Part shown: piece by piece, positions 1 through 9,056 of the stretch | Position numbering within the stretch: position 1 is the first letter of the stretch | Layout of the letters: each line of letters opens with the position of its first letter | NCBI GenBank assembly: GCA_910588845.1 | Contig: CAJURU010000001.1 | Span: forward strand, 45,301 to 109,300 | Length of the DNA stretch: 64,000 bases | From: an uncultured Lachnospiraceae bacterium | GTDB taxonomy: Bacteria > Bacillota > Clostridia > Lachnospirales > Lachnospiraceae | Direction: 5' to 3' | Notes under the pieces: generated by a model | Seen by the model: only the letters and a program-made list of their open reading frames with translations | What the model was told of the DNA's origin: nothing | Databases searched by the model: none | Made by a program: the position numbers and the translations under genes

Positions 1-3
1 ATT

Positions 4-47
4 GGCATGAGGAGGGACCCAGCGAAGCTGGGAGGAGCCCTGATGCC
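4..47 (+). promoter_or_regulatory. Nested hairpin, copy 1, in the HPr leader
   Basis: An inner stem CCCAGC/GCTGGG with a GAA loop (18-32) sits inside an outer stem, 4-12 pairing with 39-47 at 8 of 9 positions. The 27 bases at 10-36 recur identically at 92-118. CTCCTAG follows at 47-53. There is no U-tract, so it is not a classic terminator. It is probably an RNA element acting on the downstream HPr gene; the function is unknown. Confidence 0.55.
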
Positions 48-85
48 TCCTAGAACAGCCAAGGAAGTGAATTGGCATGAGGCTG

Positions 86-129
86 GACCTAAGGAGGGAC
101 CCAGCGAAGCTGGGAGGATGCCTTAGGTC
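86..129 (+). promoter_or_regulatory. Nested hairpin, copy 2, in the HPr leader
   Basis: The same inner stem recurs (100-105 with 109-114, GAA loop), enclosed by a different but perfect 9-bp outer stem (86-94 with 121-129). The outer-stem sequence differs from copy 1 while pairing is kept, which is what selection on RNA structure would produce. CTCCTAG recurs at 129-135 and could pair with the GAGGAG of the HPr ribosome binding site (171-176), suggesting translational control. That role is inference. Confidence 0.55.
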
Positions 130-183
130 TCCTAGCGGTATCAGAGAAGTAAAAGGAAGTAAATTGACCTGAGGAGGAAAAGT

Positions 184-447
184 ATGGTTAGTCAGAAAGT
201 TACAATAAAGAATCCTACTGGGCTGCACTTGCGCCCAGCGGGAATTTTATGTAAAGAAGCAGTGAAATACCAGGCCCTGATTACCTTTAATTTCAAAGGG
301 GGAACAGCAAACGCCAAAAGCGTGTTGAGTGTGCTCGGGGCATGTATCAAATCGGGTGACACGATTGAGTTTGTGTGCGATGGCGAGGACGAGGACGAGG
401 CATTGCAGGCAGTAGTAGCGGCAGTGGAAAGCGGTTTGGGAGAATAA
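184..447 (+). CDS. ptsH: HPr-family phosphocarrier protein
   Basis: This 87-residue protein has the full HPr pattern. GLHLRPA places the phosphoacceptor His at residue 15, and AKSVLSVLG places the Firmicutes regulatory Ser at residue 46. It is a cytoplasmic protein that carries phosphate from enzyme I to PTS permeases; when phosphorylated on Ser46 in Firmicutes it acts as corepressor with CcpA. AGGAGG lies at 172-177, six bases before the ATG, and the unusual duplicated hairpin leader lies upstream. The next gene starts 10 bases downstream, so HPr is cotranscribed with a glycosyltransferase. Whether it is the main HPr of the cell or a paralogue cannot be told here. Retention of both phosphorylation sites argues for a functional HPr. 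Confidence 0.93.
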   Translation: MVSQKVTIKNPTGLHLRPAGILCKEAVKYQALITFNFKGGTANAKSVLSVLGACIKSGDTIEFVCDGEDEDEALQAVVAAVESGLGE

Positions 448-456
448 CAGGAGCAT

Positions 457-1350
457 ATGGGAACGAAGAAAGTTCAGATTCTGATGTCAACATACAATGG
501 GGAACGTTTTTTGGCGGAGCAGATAGAGAGCCTGCTTCGCCAGACCTGGGGGAATCTGGAAATTTTAATCAGGGATGACGGTTCTAAAGACGGAACCTCT
601 GATATTTTAAAGGAATATGGTGCAAAATATAATAATATTAAGGTTTTCTTGGAAGAAAATCTGGGGGTAAGCAGAAGTTTCTTTGAACTTCTCAAGAAAA
701 GTGATGCGGATATGGTAGCTTTCTGCGACCAGGATGATATCTGGCTGGAGCAAAAGGTAGAAGCCGCCGTGCAAAGGTTGGAACATGAGCAGGGTCCCGC
801 GCTTTATTGCAGTAATAAGATTTTGGTGGACAGCGATGGAACCCCTATGGAGAAGCAGGATAGGAGAGAGCGTGTGCCTGGGTTTGGCAATGCTGTAGTG
901 GAATGTATCTGTACTGGCTGTACAACGGTGATGAACCGCGAGATGGCGCAAATTATCAAGGCCAAGACGCCGCAGCGCGCAATCCTGCATGATTGGTGGT
1001 CTTATCTGGTTGCCGCATATGCAGGAAAAGTCATCTTTGATAAGAACGCCTACATCAAGTACCGCCAGCATGGAGGCAATGTCGTGGGCGCCAAAGCAGG
1101 TTTTATAGGTGAAATCCGCTCCAAGGCAGCATATCTCAGGAAAAACCGCGGTAAGCTCTATGGACAGCTCAGTGAATTCGCAGAGCTTTATCAGGGGGAT
1201 GATGAGAAAGATGCGCTGGTGAAAAAAGTTCTTGCGGCCAATCGTTTCGCGGGTAGATGGAAGATTCTCTGGAATCGTCAAATCTACCGTCAGAGCCGGC
1301 TGGACGGTATCGTCATGCGCATATTATTTTTGGCAGGCAGGATGTTATAA
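457..1350 (+). CDS. GT2 glycosyltransferase, rhamnosyltransferase-like (RgpB/RfbF type)
   Basis: This 297-residue protein has a GT-A fold of family 2. STYNG is at residues 11-15, RDDGSKDGT at 39-47, and the nucleotide/metal site CDQDDIW at 90-96. HDWW near residue 180 and a YRQHG-x-N segment just after are typical of streptococcal-type rhamnosyltransferases that extend rhamnose chains from dTDP-rhamnose. It has no membrane segment and should act at the inner face of the membrane. It lies directly upstream of rmlD and rmlB, which make dTDP-rhamnose, supporting a rhamnosyl donor. The acceptor is unknown. The start at 457 has an AGGAG-like site (449-453). Confidence 0.85.
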   Translation: MGTKKVQILMSTYNGERFLAEQIESLLRQTWGNLEILIRDDGSKDGTSDILKEYGAKYNNIKVFLEENLGVSRSFFELLKKSDADMVAFCDQDDIWLEQKVEAAVQRLEHEQGPALYCSNKILVDSDGTPMEKQDRRERVPGFGNAVVECICTGCTTVMNREMAQIIKAKTPQRAILHDWWSYLVAAYAGKVIFDKNAYIKYRQHGGNVVGAKAGFIGEIRSKAAYLRKNRGKLYGQLSEFAELYQGDDEKDALVKKVLAANRFAGRWKILWNRQIYRQSRLDGIVMRILFLAGRML

Positions 1351-1362
1351 GGAGGTAATAAA

Positions 1363-2232
1363 ATGAAGAAAATTCTTGTTACAGGCTGTAACGGGCAGCT
1401 TGGACGAGCCATCAATCAGGAGTATGGCAATGAGGCAGAATTTATCAATACAGATGTGCAGGCGGGCGATGGCGCGATTGCGCTTGATATAACGAAGGTG
1501 GAGGATGTGCTTGCTCTGGTACGTGAGACGAAACCGGATGTTATCATTAACTGTGCGGCGCACACGGCGGTTGATCTTTGTGAGCAGCAGTGGGACAGCG
1601 CGTACAGAATCAATGCAATCGGCCCCAGGAATTTGAGCATTGCCGCATCAGAGGTAGATGCGAAACTGATTCATGTATCGACCGATTATGTGTTTGACGG
1701 CAATGGCAGCAGACCTTATACGGAGTTTGACGCGCCGGGGCCGAACAGCGCTTATGGGAAGACGAAGCTGGAAGGTGAGAATTTTGTCAAGGCGTTTGCC
1801 GGGAAGTATTTTATCCTGCGTACGGCATGGCTTTACGGAGATGGTAAGAATTTTGTAAAGACAATGCTGCGTCTCTCGGAGAGCCATGATAAAGTAACTG
1901 TGGTAGACGATCAGGTGGGATGCCCCACCAGCGCTTCAGAACTGGCGAAGATGATCCATTTCTTAGAGCCCACGGAGAATTATGGTTTGTTCCATGCAGT
2001 CTGCGAGGGAAGCTGTAGTTGGGCGGATTTGGCGGAGGAGACGTTTAAGCTGGCAGGTAAGAATACTGTGGTAGAACGCGTAAGCACGGAAGAATATTGC
2101 CGACGCAATCCAGGGCAGGCGCCGCGGCCGGCTTACTCAATCCTTGACGATTATATGATTAAACTGACGAGTGATTTCCGCATGGCCGACTGGAAAGACG
2201 CTTTGAAAGTATACCTGAGCGGTAATGCCTGA
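1363..2232 (+). CDS. rfbD: dTDP-4-dehydrorhamnose reductase
   Basis: This 289-residue short-chain dehydrogenase makes dTDP-L-rhamnose by reducing the 4-keto sugar produced by RmlC. The Rossmann motif GCNGQLG is near residue 8, STDYVFDG near 105, and the catalytic YxxxK (YGKTK) near 130. Length and motifs match the RmlD family. GGAGG lies 8 bases before the ATG. It overlaps the open frame of rmlB by a few bases if the upstream rmlB start is used, so the two are tightly coupled. The partner genes rmlA and rmlC are 15 kb downstream. Confidence 0.95.
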   Translation: MKKILVTGCNGQLGRAINQEYGNEAEFINTDVQAGDGAIALDITKVEDVLALVRETKPDVIINCAAHTAVDLCEQQWDSAYRINAIGPRNLSIAASEVDAKLIHVSTDYVFDGNGSRPYTEFDAPGPNSAYGKTKLEGENFVKAFAGKYFILRTAWLYGDGKNFVKTMLRLSESHDKVTVVDDQVGCPTSASELAKMIHFLEPTENYGLFHAVCEGSCSWADLAEETFKLAGKNTVVERVSTEEYCRRNPGQAPRPAYSILDDYMIKLTSDFRMADWKDALKVYLSGNA

Positions 2233-2257
2233 GATTTTAGAAGAGAAGGAGACGATT

Positions 2258-3340
2258 ATGAGAACTTATTTAGTTACCGGAGGAGCAGGTTTTATCGGCT
2301 CTAATTATATTCAATATATGTTTCGCAAATATGATAATGAAATCCGTATCATCAATGTGGACAAGCTCACTTATGCGGGCAACCTTGAGAACTTGAAAGA
2401 GGTAGAGGACAGGGAAAACTATACGTTTGTGAAGGCGGATATCTGTGATAAAGAGGCCATCAGCAAGATTTTTGCAGAGAATGATATCGACAGGGTCGTG
2501 CATTTTGCAGCGGAAAGCCATGTAGACCGCAGCATTAAGAATCCCGAAGTATTTGTGCAGACCAATGTTCTGGGTACGGCGGTTGTGCTCAACTGTGCCA
2601 AAGCTGCCTGGGAGCAGGAGGATGGAACGTTTAAAGAGGGCAAGAAATTTCTTCATGTGTCCACGGATGAGGTATACGGTTCCCTTACGGAGGATGGGGG
2701 GTATTTCTATGAGACAACCCCATACGATCCGCACAGCCCTTATTCGGCGAGTAAGGCCAGCTCTGATTTCCTGGTAAAATCTTATATTGATACCTACCAT
2801 TTTCCGGCGAATATTACGAATTGCTCGAACAATTACGGGCCTTACCAGTTCCCGGAGAAGTTAATTCCCCTGATAATTAACAATGCGCTGCATGGCAGGA
2901 AGCTTCCAGTGTACGGCGACGGCAAGAATGTCCGGGACTGGCTGTATGTGGATGACCATGCCAAGGGAATCGACATGGTGCAGGAGCATGGGAAATTGGG
3001 AGAGACTTACAATATCGGCGGGCATAACGAGAAGCAGAATATTGAGATTATCCATATTATTATCGAGACCTTACTGGAAATGCTTCCGGAGGGCGACCCC
3101 AGAAGAGAATTGGTGAGCAAAGACCTGATTACGTTTGTGGAAGACCGCAAAGGGCATGACCGCAGATATGCGATTGCGCCGGACAAGATTAAGGCAGAAA
3201 TTGGCTGGGAGCCGGAGACCATGTTCAAAGAAGGAATTAAGAAAACGATTGCCTGGTATTTTGAACATGAAGCGTGGATGAAAAACGTAACCAGCGGCGA
3301 CTATCAGAAGTATTACGAGGATATGTATCAGAATAAATAG
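2258..3340 (+). CDS. rfbB: dTDP-glucose 4,6-dehydratase
   Basis: This NAD-dependent extended SDR converts dTDP-glucose to dTDP-4-keto-6-deoxyglucose, the second step of dTDP-rhamnose synthesis. TGGAGFIG lies at the N-terminus, the STDEVYG segment follows, and the catalytic YxxxK is YSASK. The frame is open from 2225, but the ATG at 2258 has GAAGGAG just upstream and gives the family N-terminus MRTYLVTGGAG, so 2258 is preferred (360 residues). It follows rmlD with about 25 bases between them. Confidence 0.95.
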   Translation: MRTYLVTGGAGFIGSNYIQYMFRKYDNEIRIINVDKLTYAGNLENLKEVEDRENYTFVKADICDKEAISKIFAENDIDRVVHFAAESHVDRSIKNPEVFVQTNVLGTAVVLNCAKAAWEQEDGTFKEGKKFLHVSTDEVYGSLTEDGGYFYETTPYDPHSPYSASKASSDFLVKSYIDTYHFPANITNCSNNYGPYQFPEKLIPLIINNALHGRKLPVYGDGKNVRDWLYVDDHAKGIDMVQEHGKLGETYNIGGHNEKQNIEIIHIIIETLLEMLPEGDPRRELVSKDLITFVEDRKGHDRRYAIAPDKIKAEIGWEPETMFKEGIKKTIAWYFEHEAWMKNVTSGDYQKYYEDMYQNK

Positions 3341-3398
3341 AAACACGTATTTGAACAGAACACACAAAGATAGTTATCAGGATAAATGGGAAGAGAAT

Positions 3399-4208
3399 AT
3401 GGAGTTTAAACCACAGGATCATACATTTGCAATTTGCGCTTATAAGGAAAGCCCTTATCTGAGGGAATGTATTGAATCATTAAAGAAACAGACGGTTGCG
3501 ACGAATCTTATCATGGCAACCAGCACAGAAAATGATTACATTCGGAATCTGGCAAAGGAGTACCAGATTCCTTTGTATGTAAACGATGGACCCGGCGGAA
3601 TTGCCGGGGACTGGAATTTTGCTTACCATTGTGCGAAGACGAAGCTGGTTACCCTGGCGCATCAGGACGACAGATACCAGCCGGAATATGCGCAGGATAT
3701 GTTGCAGAAAATCAACGCCTCGAAGCAGCCGCTAATCTATTTTGCAGATTATTATGAGCTGCGTAACGGAAAGGTTGTGGAAAAGAGCTCGATGCTGAGA
3801 GTGAAACGATTGCTGCTGCTTCCGTTAAAGGTCAGGGCATTCCAGGGGAAATCCTTTTTTAAGCGGTTGGTGTTATCGTTCGGCAATCCGGTGGCTTGCT
3901 GGTCTGTAGCTTATGTGAAGGACAGCCTCCCAAAGACGGTGTTTATCTCTGAGTTTCGCAGCAACCTGGACTGGGAGGAGTGGGAGAAGCTCTCGAGAGA
4001 GAAGGGAGAATTTGTGTATTCCCCCAAACCAATGACTTGCCATCGTGTGCATGAGGGCTCGGAGACCTCGAATACTATCCGCGAGGGTAATATCCGCGCC
4101 AAAGAGGATTATGCGATGTTCCAGAAATTTTGGCCGGTATGGTTCGCAAAGTTACTTATGCGTTTTTACATCAAAGGAGAAAAGTTAAATGAAGTGGATC
4201 ACAAATAA
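3399..4208 (+). CDS. GT2-like glycosyltransferase
   Basis: A GT-A family 2-like protein of 269 residues from the ATG at 3399, which has GGGAAGAG upstream; the frame is open from 3351. The N-terminus FAICAYKESPYL resembles the first strand and nucleotide loop of GT2. HQDDRYQP near residue 87 is the acidic DxD-type site, and a DWEEWEKL segment further on is typical of this subgroup. No membrane segment is visible. The specificity cannot be read. It overlaps the next gene by 20 bases, implying coupled translation with the DUF2142-like membrane protein. Confidence 0.75.
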   Translation: MEFKPQDHTFAICAYKESPYLRECIESLKKQTVATNLIMATSTENDYIRNLAKEYQIPLYVNDGPGGIAGDWNFAYHCAKTKLVTLAHQDDRYQPEYAQDMLQKINASKQPLIYFADYYELRNGKVVEKSSMLRVKRLLLLPLKVRAFQGKSFFKRLVLSFGNPVACWSVAYVKDSLPKTVFISEFRSNLDWEEWEKLSREKGEFVYSPKPMTCHRVHEGSETSNTIREGNIRAKEDYAMFQKFWPVWFAKLLMRFYIKGEKLNEVDHK

Positions 4209-5793
4209 GCAGCTGCATGTTCCGCAAATTTCCAAAGATTTTAAGAAGCTGGCAGTCATCCTTGTGGCGGCGGCAGCGCTTTCCTTCGGGCTGGAACGGC
4301 TGATTGCCTTTATTTTCTATGGGAATGATGTGTTTTTCTGGGGAAGGTATATGGGAGTCTTTGTGGTGGTGGAGCTGGCTGCGCTTTTCGTCTGTTTTCG
4401 CGAGGTTGTCGCCAAACAGGCGGAGATTGCGGTTCTGGTCGTTATTCTCAGCGTGGGCACATTGTACGGCGTGGCGATTCCATCGTCCTGCGGCGTGTCC
4501 TGGGATGATGAGTGGCATTACTATCATCCTATGCTGTTGTCCCATGTGTTAAAGCCCGGTATTACAGAAGCGGAAATGTATTACATGAACAATTTTCCGC
4601 AGACGGCGCTTGAGCGCAAGAATTATGATAGGGAAAGCCAGCGGATAACGTATCAGGAAATAGAGGAACGTTATCAGCCTGAGAAGGCGGCGTTGACGGA
4701 GCGGACCTGGCCGCGTTACCGAAATTTTTGTTACCTTCCGGCGGCGTTCGGCCTCTGGCTGGGAAGGTTGATTCATCTGCCCTATCATATGACGTTTATG
4801 CTGGGACGGTGGTGCAATCTATTGTTTTACGCCGTTTTAGTGTATCTGGCAATTCGCAAACTGAAATCTGGCAAAATGTTGGCGGCGGTGATTGCGCTGC
4901 TCCCATTTAACATTTTTATGGCGTCCTCTTACTCTTACGACCCTTGGATAACGGCTTGGTTTCTCTATGGTTTCTGCTGCTTCTTCGGAGAATTGCAGCA
5001 GCCGGAAAAGAAGATGACGACGGTGGAATGGCTCTGCATGATATTTGCCTTTTTCATTGGGGCGGGCCCAAAACTTTTATATATTCCGCTGCTGTTGCTC
5101 ACACTGCTTCTGCCCAAGGAGAAATATGCAAGTCCGAAGCAGAGGAAAATTATGCTTGCCGTGCTGGCATGTGTGTTCATTGTGGCATGTGTGAAGCTGC
5201 TAATGCTGTTTACGGTTCCAGACGCCGGGGGTATTCAGGATACGCGCGGCGGGGAGGATATTGATGCTTTCGGGCAGATTTCTTATATTTTTTCCCATCC
5301 ATGGGAGTATACGAAGACGCTGTTGGGGTTTTTGGCAGATTATGTATCGCCGAAATCGGCGGTTCATTATTTCTCCTATCTGCACTATTTTACCGAGTTA
5401 GAGCCGACGGTTTTCTCATCCCTGATGGTGGCGGCTTTGGCGGTAGTGGCTTTTACAGATAAAGGCGAGCTTGACAACAGAGTGAAGATGCTTCCGAGAA
5501 TTGCCTGTTTTGTATTGTCGTTCGGCGTGCTCTGCCTGGTGGCGACCTCCATGTATGTCGCTTTCACCGCGGTGGGCAGCGACACCATAAAGGGCTGCCA
5601 GTACCGTTATATTGCGCCGGTAATGTTCCCGGTACTTTATTCTTTGGGAAGCGGCAGGCTTGTAATCTGGATAAAGCAAAAATGCGAGATCGTAAACAGG
5701 ATAAAGCGTGAATATTATAATGGCATTGTACTGGCTATCTGTGCGTTTGTGTCAATCCATGCAGTATGGGTATATGCCATCAACCAGTATTAG
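4189..5793 (+). CDS. DUF2142-like multi-spanning membrane protein, GT-C candidate
   Basis: A 534-residue protein with about a dozen hydrophobic segments. The loop after the first membrane segments carries an acidic motif, SWDDEWHYYHP at residues 104-114, as in the DUF2142 family and reminiscent of the GT-C catalytic loop that uses polyprenyl-phosphate sugars outside the membrane. It lies next to a polyprenyl-phosphate-sugar synthase-like GT2 (5809), a pairing expected for side-chain glycosylation. The start overlaps the previous gene by 20 bases and has AAAGGAG upstream. The family is assigned by memory of the motif and topology; the function is inference. Confidence 0.65.
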   Translation: MKWITNKQLHVPQISKDFKKLAVILVAAAALSFGLERLIAFIFYGNDVFFWGRYMGVFVVVELAALFVCFREVVAKQAEIAVLVVILSVGTLYGVAIPSSCGVSWDDEWHYYHPMLLSHVLKPGITEAEMYYMNNFPQTALERKNYDRESQRITYQEIEERYQPEKAALTERTWPRYRNFCYLPAAFGLWLGRLIHLPYHMTFMLGRWCNLLFYAVLVYLAIRKLKSGKMLAAVIALLPFNIFMASSYSYDPWITAWFLYGFCCFFGELQQPEKKMTTVEWLCMIFAFFIGAGPKLLYIPLLLLTLLLPKEKYASPKQRKIMLAVLACVFIVACVKLLMLFTVPDAGGIQDTRGGEDIDAFGQISYIFSHPWEYTKTLLGFLADYVSPKSAVHYFSYLHYFTELEPTVFSSLMVAALAVVAFTDKGELDNRVKMLPRIACFVLSFGVLCLVATSMYVAFTAVGSDTIKGCQYRYIAPVMFPVLYSLGSGRLVIWIKQKCEIVNRIKREYYNGIVLAICAFVSIHAVWVYAINQY

Positions 5794-5808
5794 GAAAGGA
5801 GTTTACAA

Positions 5809-6963
5809 ATGAAGGAACAATTTGAGCTGACAATACTGATGCCCTGCCTCAATGAGGCGGAGACATTGGCAACCTGTATCGGCAAGGCCAAAACTTTTCT
5901 TGCTAAGAGCGGGGTAAATGGAGAGATTGTAATTGCCGACAATGGGAGTACGGACGGCTCCCGGCAGATTGCGGCCGACAACGGCGCAAGAGTCGTGGAA
6001 GTGGAGGAAAAAGGGTACGGCGCGGCCTTGATAGGCGGCTGCAACGGCGCCCTTGGCAAATATGTAATTATGGGAGATGCAGACGACAGTTATGATTTCC
6101 TGCATCTGATGCCGTTTGTGGAGAAGCTCAGGGAAGGCTATGATCTGGTGATGGGAAATCGTTTTAAGGGCGGAATTGAGCCGGGGGCTATGCCGCCGCT
6201 GCACAAGTATTTGGGGAACCCGGTGCTCTCTTTCATTGCCCGGCTGTTTTTCCCCTGTGAAATTGGCGACTACCATTGCGGGCTCAGAGGTTATAATCGG
6301 GAAGCCATTTTGGGCTTAGGCCTGGTGACGACCGGTATGGAATACGCCAGCGAGATGGTTGTAAAAGCGACGTTGAACCACTTAAAGATAGCGGAAGTGC
6401 CGACAACCTTGAAGAAGGATGGACGATCCCATGCGCCTCATCTGCGAAGCTGGTCGGATGGCTGGCGGCATTTGAAATTTCTGTTGATGCACAGTCCGAA
6501 TTGGCTGTTCATGTACCCGGGGTTGATTTTGTTTGTCATTGGACTGATTCTTACGGTTGTGTTGAGCCTTGGCAATATTCAGATTGGCTCGGTAGGGCTT
6601 GGCGTGCATACGTTGATGTATGCGGCGGCCGGTATGATGGTCGGCGCTAACTTAGTGATGTTTTCTCTGTTTGTACGTTCCTATGCCAGCGTGACCGGCT
6701 TCATTCCCACAGAGGGCAAATTGGATAAATGGCTGGAAGACACTACGACAGAAAAGGGAGTTGTCATCGGACTGATCTTGTTTTTGCTCGGCGTGGTGAT
6801 TACAATTGCAGCTTTCTGTATCTGGGGAGCAACCGGTTTTGGCGGTCTGTCGCCGGAGAAGATGATGCGTATTACCATTCCGGCGATGCTTTTGATGGTG
6901 GTTGGCATTGAAGTGGTATTTGGCAGCTTCTTTATCGGAATTTTGCATATTAAGCATAAATAG
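5809..6963 (+). CDS. GT2 polyprenyl-phosphate sugar synthase-like protein
   Basis: This 384-residue protein has an N-terminal GT-A domain like dolichyl-phosphate glucose/mannose synthases: LMPCLNE at the start, ADNGSTDGS near residue 46, GDADDSYDF near 87 and GNRFKGG near 115. Four hydrophobic segments follow from about residue 230 to the C-terminus. Such enzymes transfer a sugar to undecaprenyl phosphate at the cytoplasmic face; the lipid-linked sugar then serves GT-C enzymes outside. The neighbours 4189 and 7017 are candidate GT-C partners. AAAGGAG precedes the ATG. The sugar is not known. Confidence 0.8.
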   Translation: MKEQFELTILMPCLNEAETLATCIGKAKTFLAKSGVNGEIVIADNGSTDGSRQIAADNGARVVEVEEKGYGAALIGGCNGALGKYVIMGDADDSYDFLHLMPFVEKLREGYDLVMGNRFKGGIEPGAMPPLHKYLGNPVLSFIARLFFPCEIGDYHCGLRGYNREAILGLGLVTTGMEYASEMVVKATLNHLKIAEVPTTLKKDGRSHAPHLRSWSDGWRHLKFLLMHSPNWLFMYPGLILFVIGLILTVVLSLGNIQIGSVGLGVHTLMYAAAGMMVGANLVMFSLFVRSYASVTGFIPTEGKLDKWLEDTTTEKGVVIGLILFLLGVVITIAAFCIWGATGFGGLSPEKMMRITIPAMLLMVVGIEVVFGSFFIGILHIKHK

Positions 6964-7016
6964 AAAGCTAATTCGGGGAGTTTAAGACTGAAGAACGGAC
7001 ATGAAGGAAAGGTTAC

Positions 7017-9056
7017 ATGAAGGATAAAGCAATTTCGGTGTTAAAAGGACATAAACTTTTGCTGGTGTTTCTGGCGGCCGCGCTCATCAAACAGATTCTT
7101 GTAATTGGGCTTCCCATCTATGTGATGCAGGGTTCTCCCTGTGATGACGAACTGATGAAAGAGTGGGCATTTTCTATTTCCAAACTGGACTGGACCGGGG
7201 ATTTTAACTCGTATACGTTTATGAAGGAACCTGGGTTTGCCATCTTTCTGGCAGTTTGTTACCGCTTGCATCTGCCGTATATTTTTACGCTTACGCTGGG
7301 ATATTCCATATCGTGCATGGTATTTAGCAGCGCTCTGGAAAACATATTTTCATCAAAGAAATCTGTGATAATTATTTATATTGCATTGTTGTTCCACCCC
7401 ATTTCCTATTGCAGCACCGTGTTGCAGAGGGTGTACCGGAACGGTCTGGGAGTAGTACTGGCGCTCTGCGTTTTCGGCGGCCTGCTTCATCTGTATTTCA
7501 CAATTGGCAGGGAGAGTATACGCGAACCCTTGTTATGGTCGGCTTTTACAGGGCTTTCTCTGGGATATCTGTGGATAACGAAGAGCGATACGGTCTGGGT
7601 TTTGCCATTTACCGGGACAGTCTGTCTGGTAATGTTTTTCTTGCTGATTGGCAAACGCCGGGAATTGAAAATTTTGCCCAGGTGTCTCTGTCTTCTTTTT
7701 CCGATTCTGGGGATTTTGTTATGCTCTTCTATGGTAAAATTATTGAATATACAGAGATATGGGGCGACTGCTGTAGAATATTATGGAGAAGTTATGGATG
7801 ACCTGACCCATATCAAATCGGGAAGGGTGGATGAAAAGATTCCACTTACGAGGAAACAACTGCGCGGGCTCTATGATATTTCTCCGACGTTGGCGAGTGT
7901 GAGAGCAGAGTTGGAGATTGCCATGAGCGATCATAGCGAATACGATACGAACCCGCATGATGGGGAGGTGGAAGCCGGCTGGCTGGGCTGGGCGTTTGTG
8001 AGAGGTTTTTCGGAGGCCGGCGTCTATGAAGACTGTGAGACGGCAAACACATTTTATAAAAATATCTATGAAGAGCTGGAAGCTGCGTTTGCATCTGGCA
8101 GGCTGGAAAGAATAGAGATTAAAACAGCGGAAAAATATTATATTGATACGCCGGAACATTGCCGGGAATTGGCGGGGCGTACCCTGGATGCAATCGCATA
8201 CATGGCGAGTTACCAAAGGACGCGCGCCAGGGCCTTTGTACGGAAAAGGTATGAGGGCGACTATCAGGATTTTGAGCAGCTTACCCGGAATAAGGCGGCG
8301 TCTTTCCGGCATAAGCATGACCATTATATTGCGGGCTGGATACTCTTTCCGGAATATGACGGAATAGAGAAACAGATCTACGTGGAAGATGAAGAGGGAA
8401 ACCGGTATAATGAGCTGGAATTTGAGAAGAGCGATGATGTCTATGAATACCTTGAGAAAGAAGGCTCGGCGTTGGAAGACGCCAGAAACTGCCATTTTAA
8501 GGAAAGCTGGGATGTAGCGGAGGGGAAGAAAGACACCCGCTGGTATTTATCATTGTATGTAAATGGACAGAGAGAGGCGAAGATCCTTATAGAAAGAGGC
8601 GGATTTACCGGAGAGGGAAATGTTAAGTTTAACGGTTTGATAGATACATATACCAGCCAAAAAGATGAGATAAACATAGAGAATAGCAGCAGAAAGGCTT
8701 CCAAAAGAATGAACAGCATAGGTTCTTTGTACCGTGCGGGCAAAGATGCAGTGTTTTGGCTGGGAATGATTTCTTACATCGGTCTGACGGTTGCCATAAT
8801 CTGTGACTTGCGCAAGAAAAGGTTTGCACATGGGAACGCCTGGCTGATTGTTACCGGCCTGGGATTGAGTGTTCTGGTGCTGGCGGCCGGAATTGCGCTG
8901 GTAGATTTGACAAAATGCCCGGCAGTCAATACCATGTATTTAAGCTGCGGCTACCCGATCCTTATGGGGGCGCAATTAATCAGTATATGCAAATGTGCAG
9001 AGCTGGCAGCCCATGTGGTGCGCGGCATTAAAAGCGGGAGAGAATTAAATGAATAA
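7017..9056 (+). CDS. Large membrane protein of unknown family, GT-C-like
   Basis: This 679-residue protein has hydrophobic segments in about residues 12-240 and again at 585-665. They are separated by a soluble, charged stretch of some 330 residues. The first outside loop carries CDDEL at residues 42-46, resembling the acidic catalytic loop of GT-C glycosyltransferases. I do not recognise a named family. It overlaps the flippase gene by 8 bases. The position between a polyprenyl-phosphate-sugar synthase and a Wzx flippase suggests a role in periplasm-side sugar transfer, which is inference. Confidence 0.6.
   Translation: MKDKAISVLKGHKLLLVFLAAALIKQILVIGLPIYVMQGSPCDDELMKEWAFSISKLDWTGDFNSYTFMKEPGFAIFLAVCYRLHLPYIFTLTLGYSISCMVFSSALENIFSSKKSVIIIYIALLFHPISYCSTVLQRVYRNGLGVVLALCVFGGLLHLYFTIGRESIREPLLWSAFTGLSLGYLWITKSDTVWVLPFTGTVCLVMFFLLIGKRRELKILPRCLCLLFPILGILLCSSMVKLLNIQRYGATAVEYYGEVMDDLTHIKSGRVDEKIPLTRKQLRGLYDISPTLASVRAELEIAMSDHSEYDTNPHDGEVEAGWLGWAFVRGFSEAGVYEDCETANTFYKNIYEELEAAFASGRLERIEIKTAEKYYIDTPEHCRELAGRTLDAIAYMASYQRTRARAFVRKRYEGDYQDFEQLTRNKAASFRHKHDHYIAGWILFPEYDGIEKQIYVEDEEGNRYNELEFEKSDDVYEYLEKEGSALEDARNCHFKESWDVAEGKKDTRWYLSLYVNGQREAKILIERGGFTGEGNVKFNGLIDTYTSQKDEINIENSSRKASKRMNSIGSLYRAGKDAVFWLGMISYIGLTVAIICDLRKKRFAHGNAWLIVTGLGLSVLVLAAGIALVDLTKCPAVNTMYLSCGYPILMGAQLISICKCAELAAHVVRGIKSGRELNE

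Noticed and set aside
1..183. T-box riboswitch or CRISPR repeats
   Set aside because: No T-box consensus, and only two imperfectly spaced copies; an HPr gene is not a usual T-box target.
607..1281. 224-codon open frame on the minus strand opposite the first GT2 gene
   Set aside because: It is antisense to a clear GT2 gene with intact motifs, has no recognisable domain and no ribosome binding site; similar shadows occur opposite most genes here.
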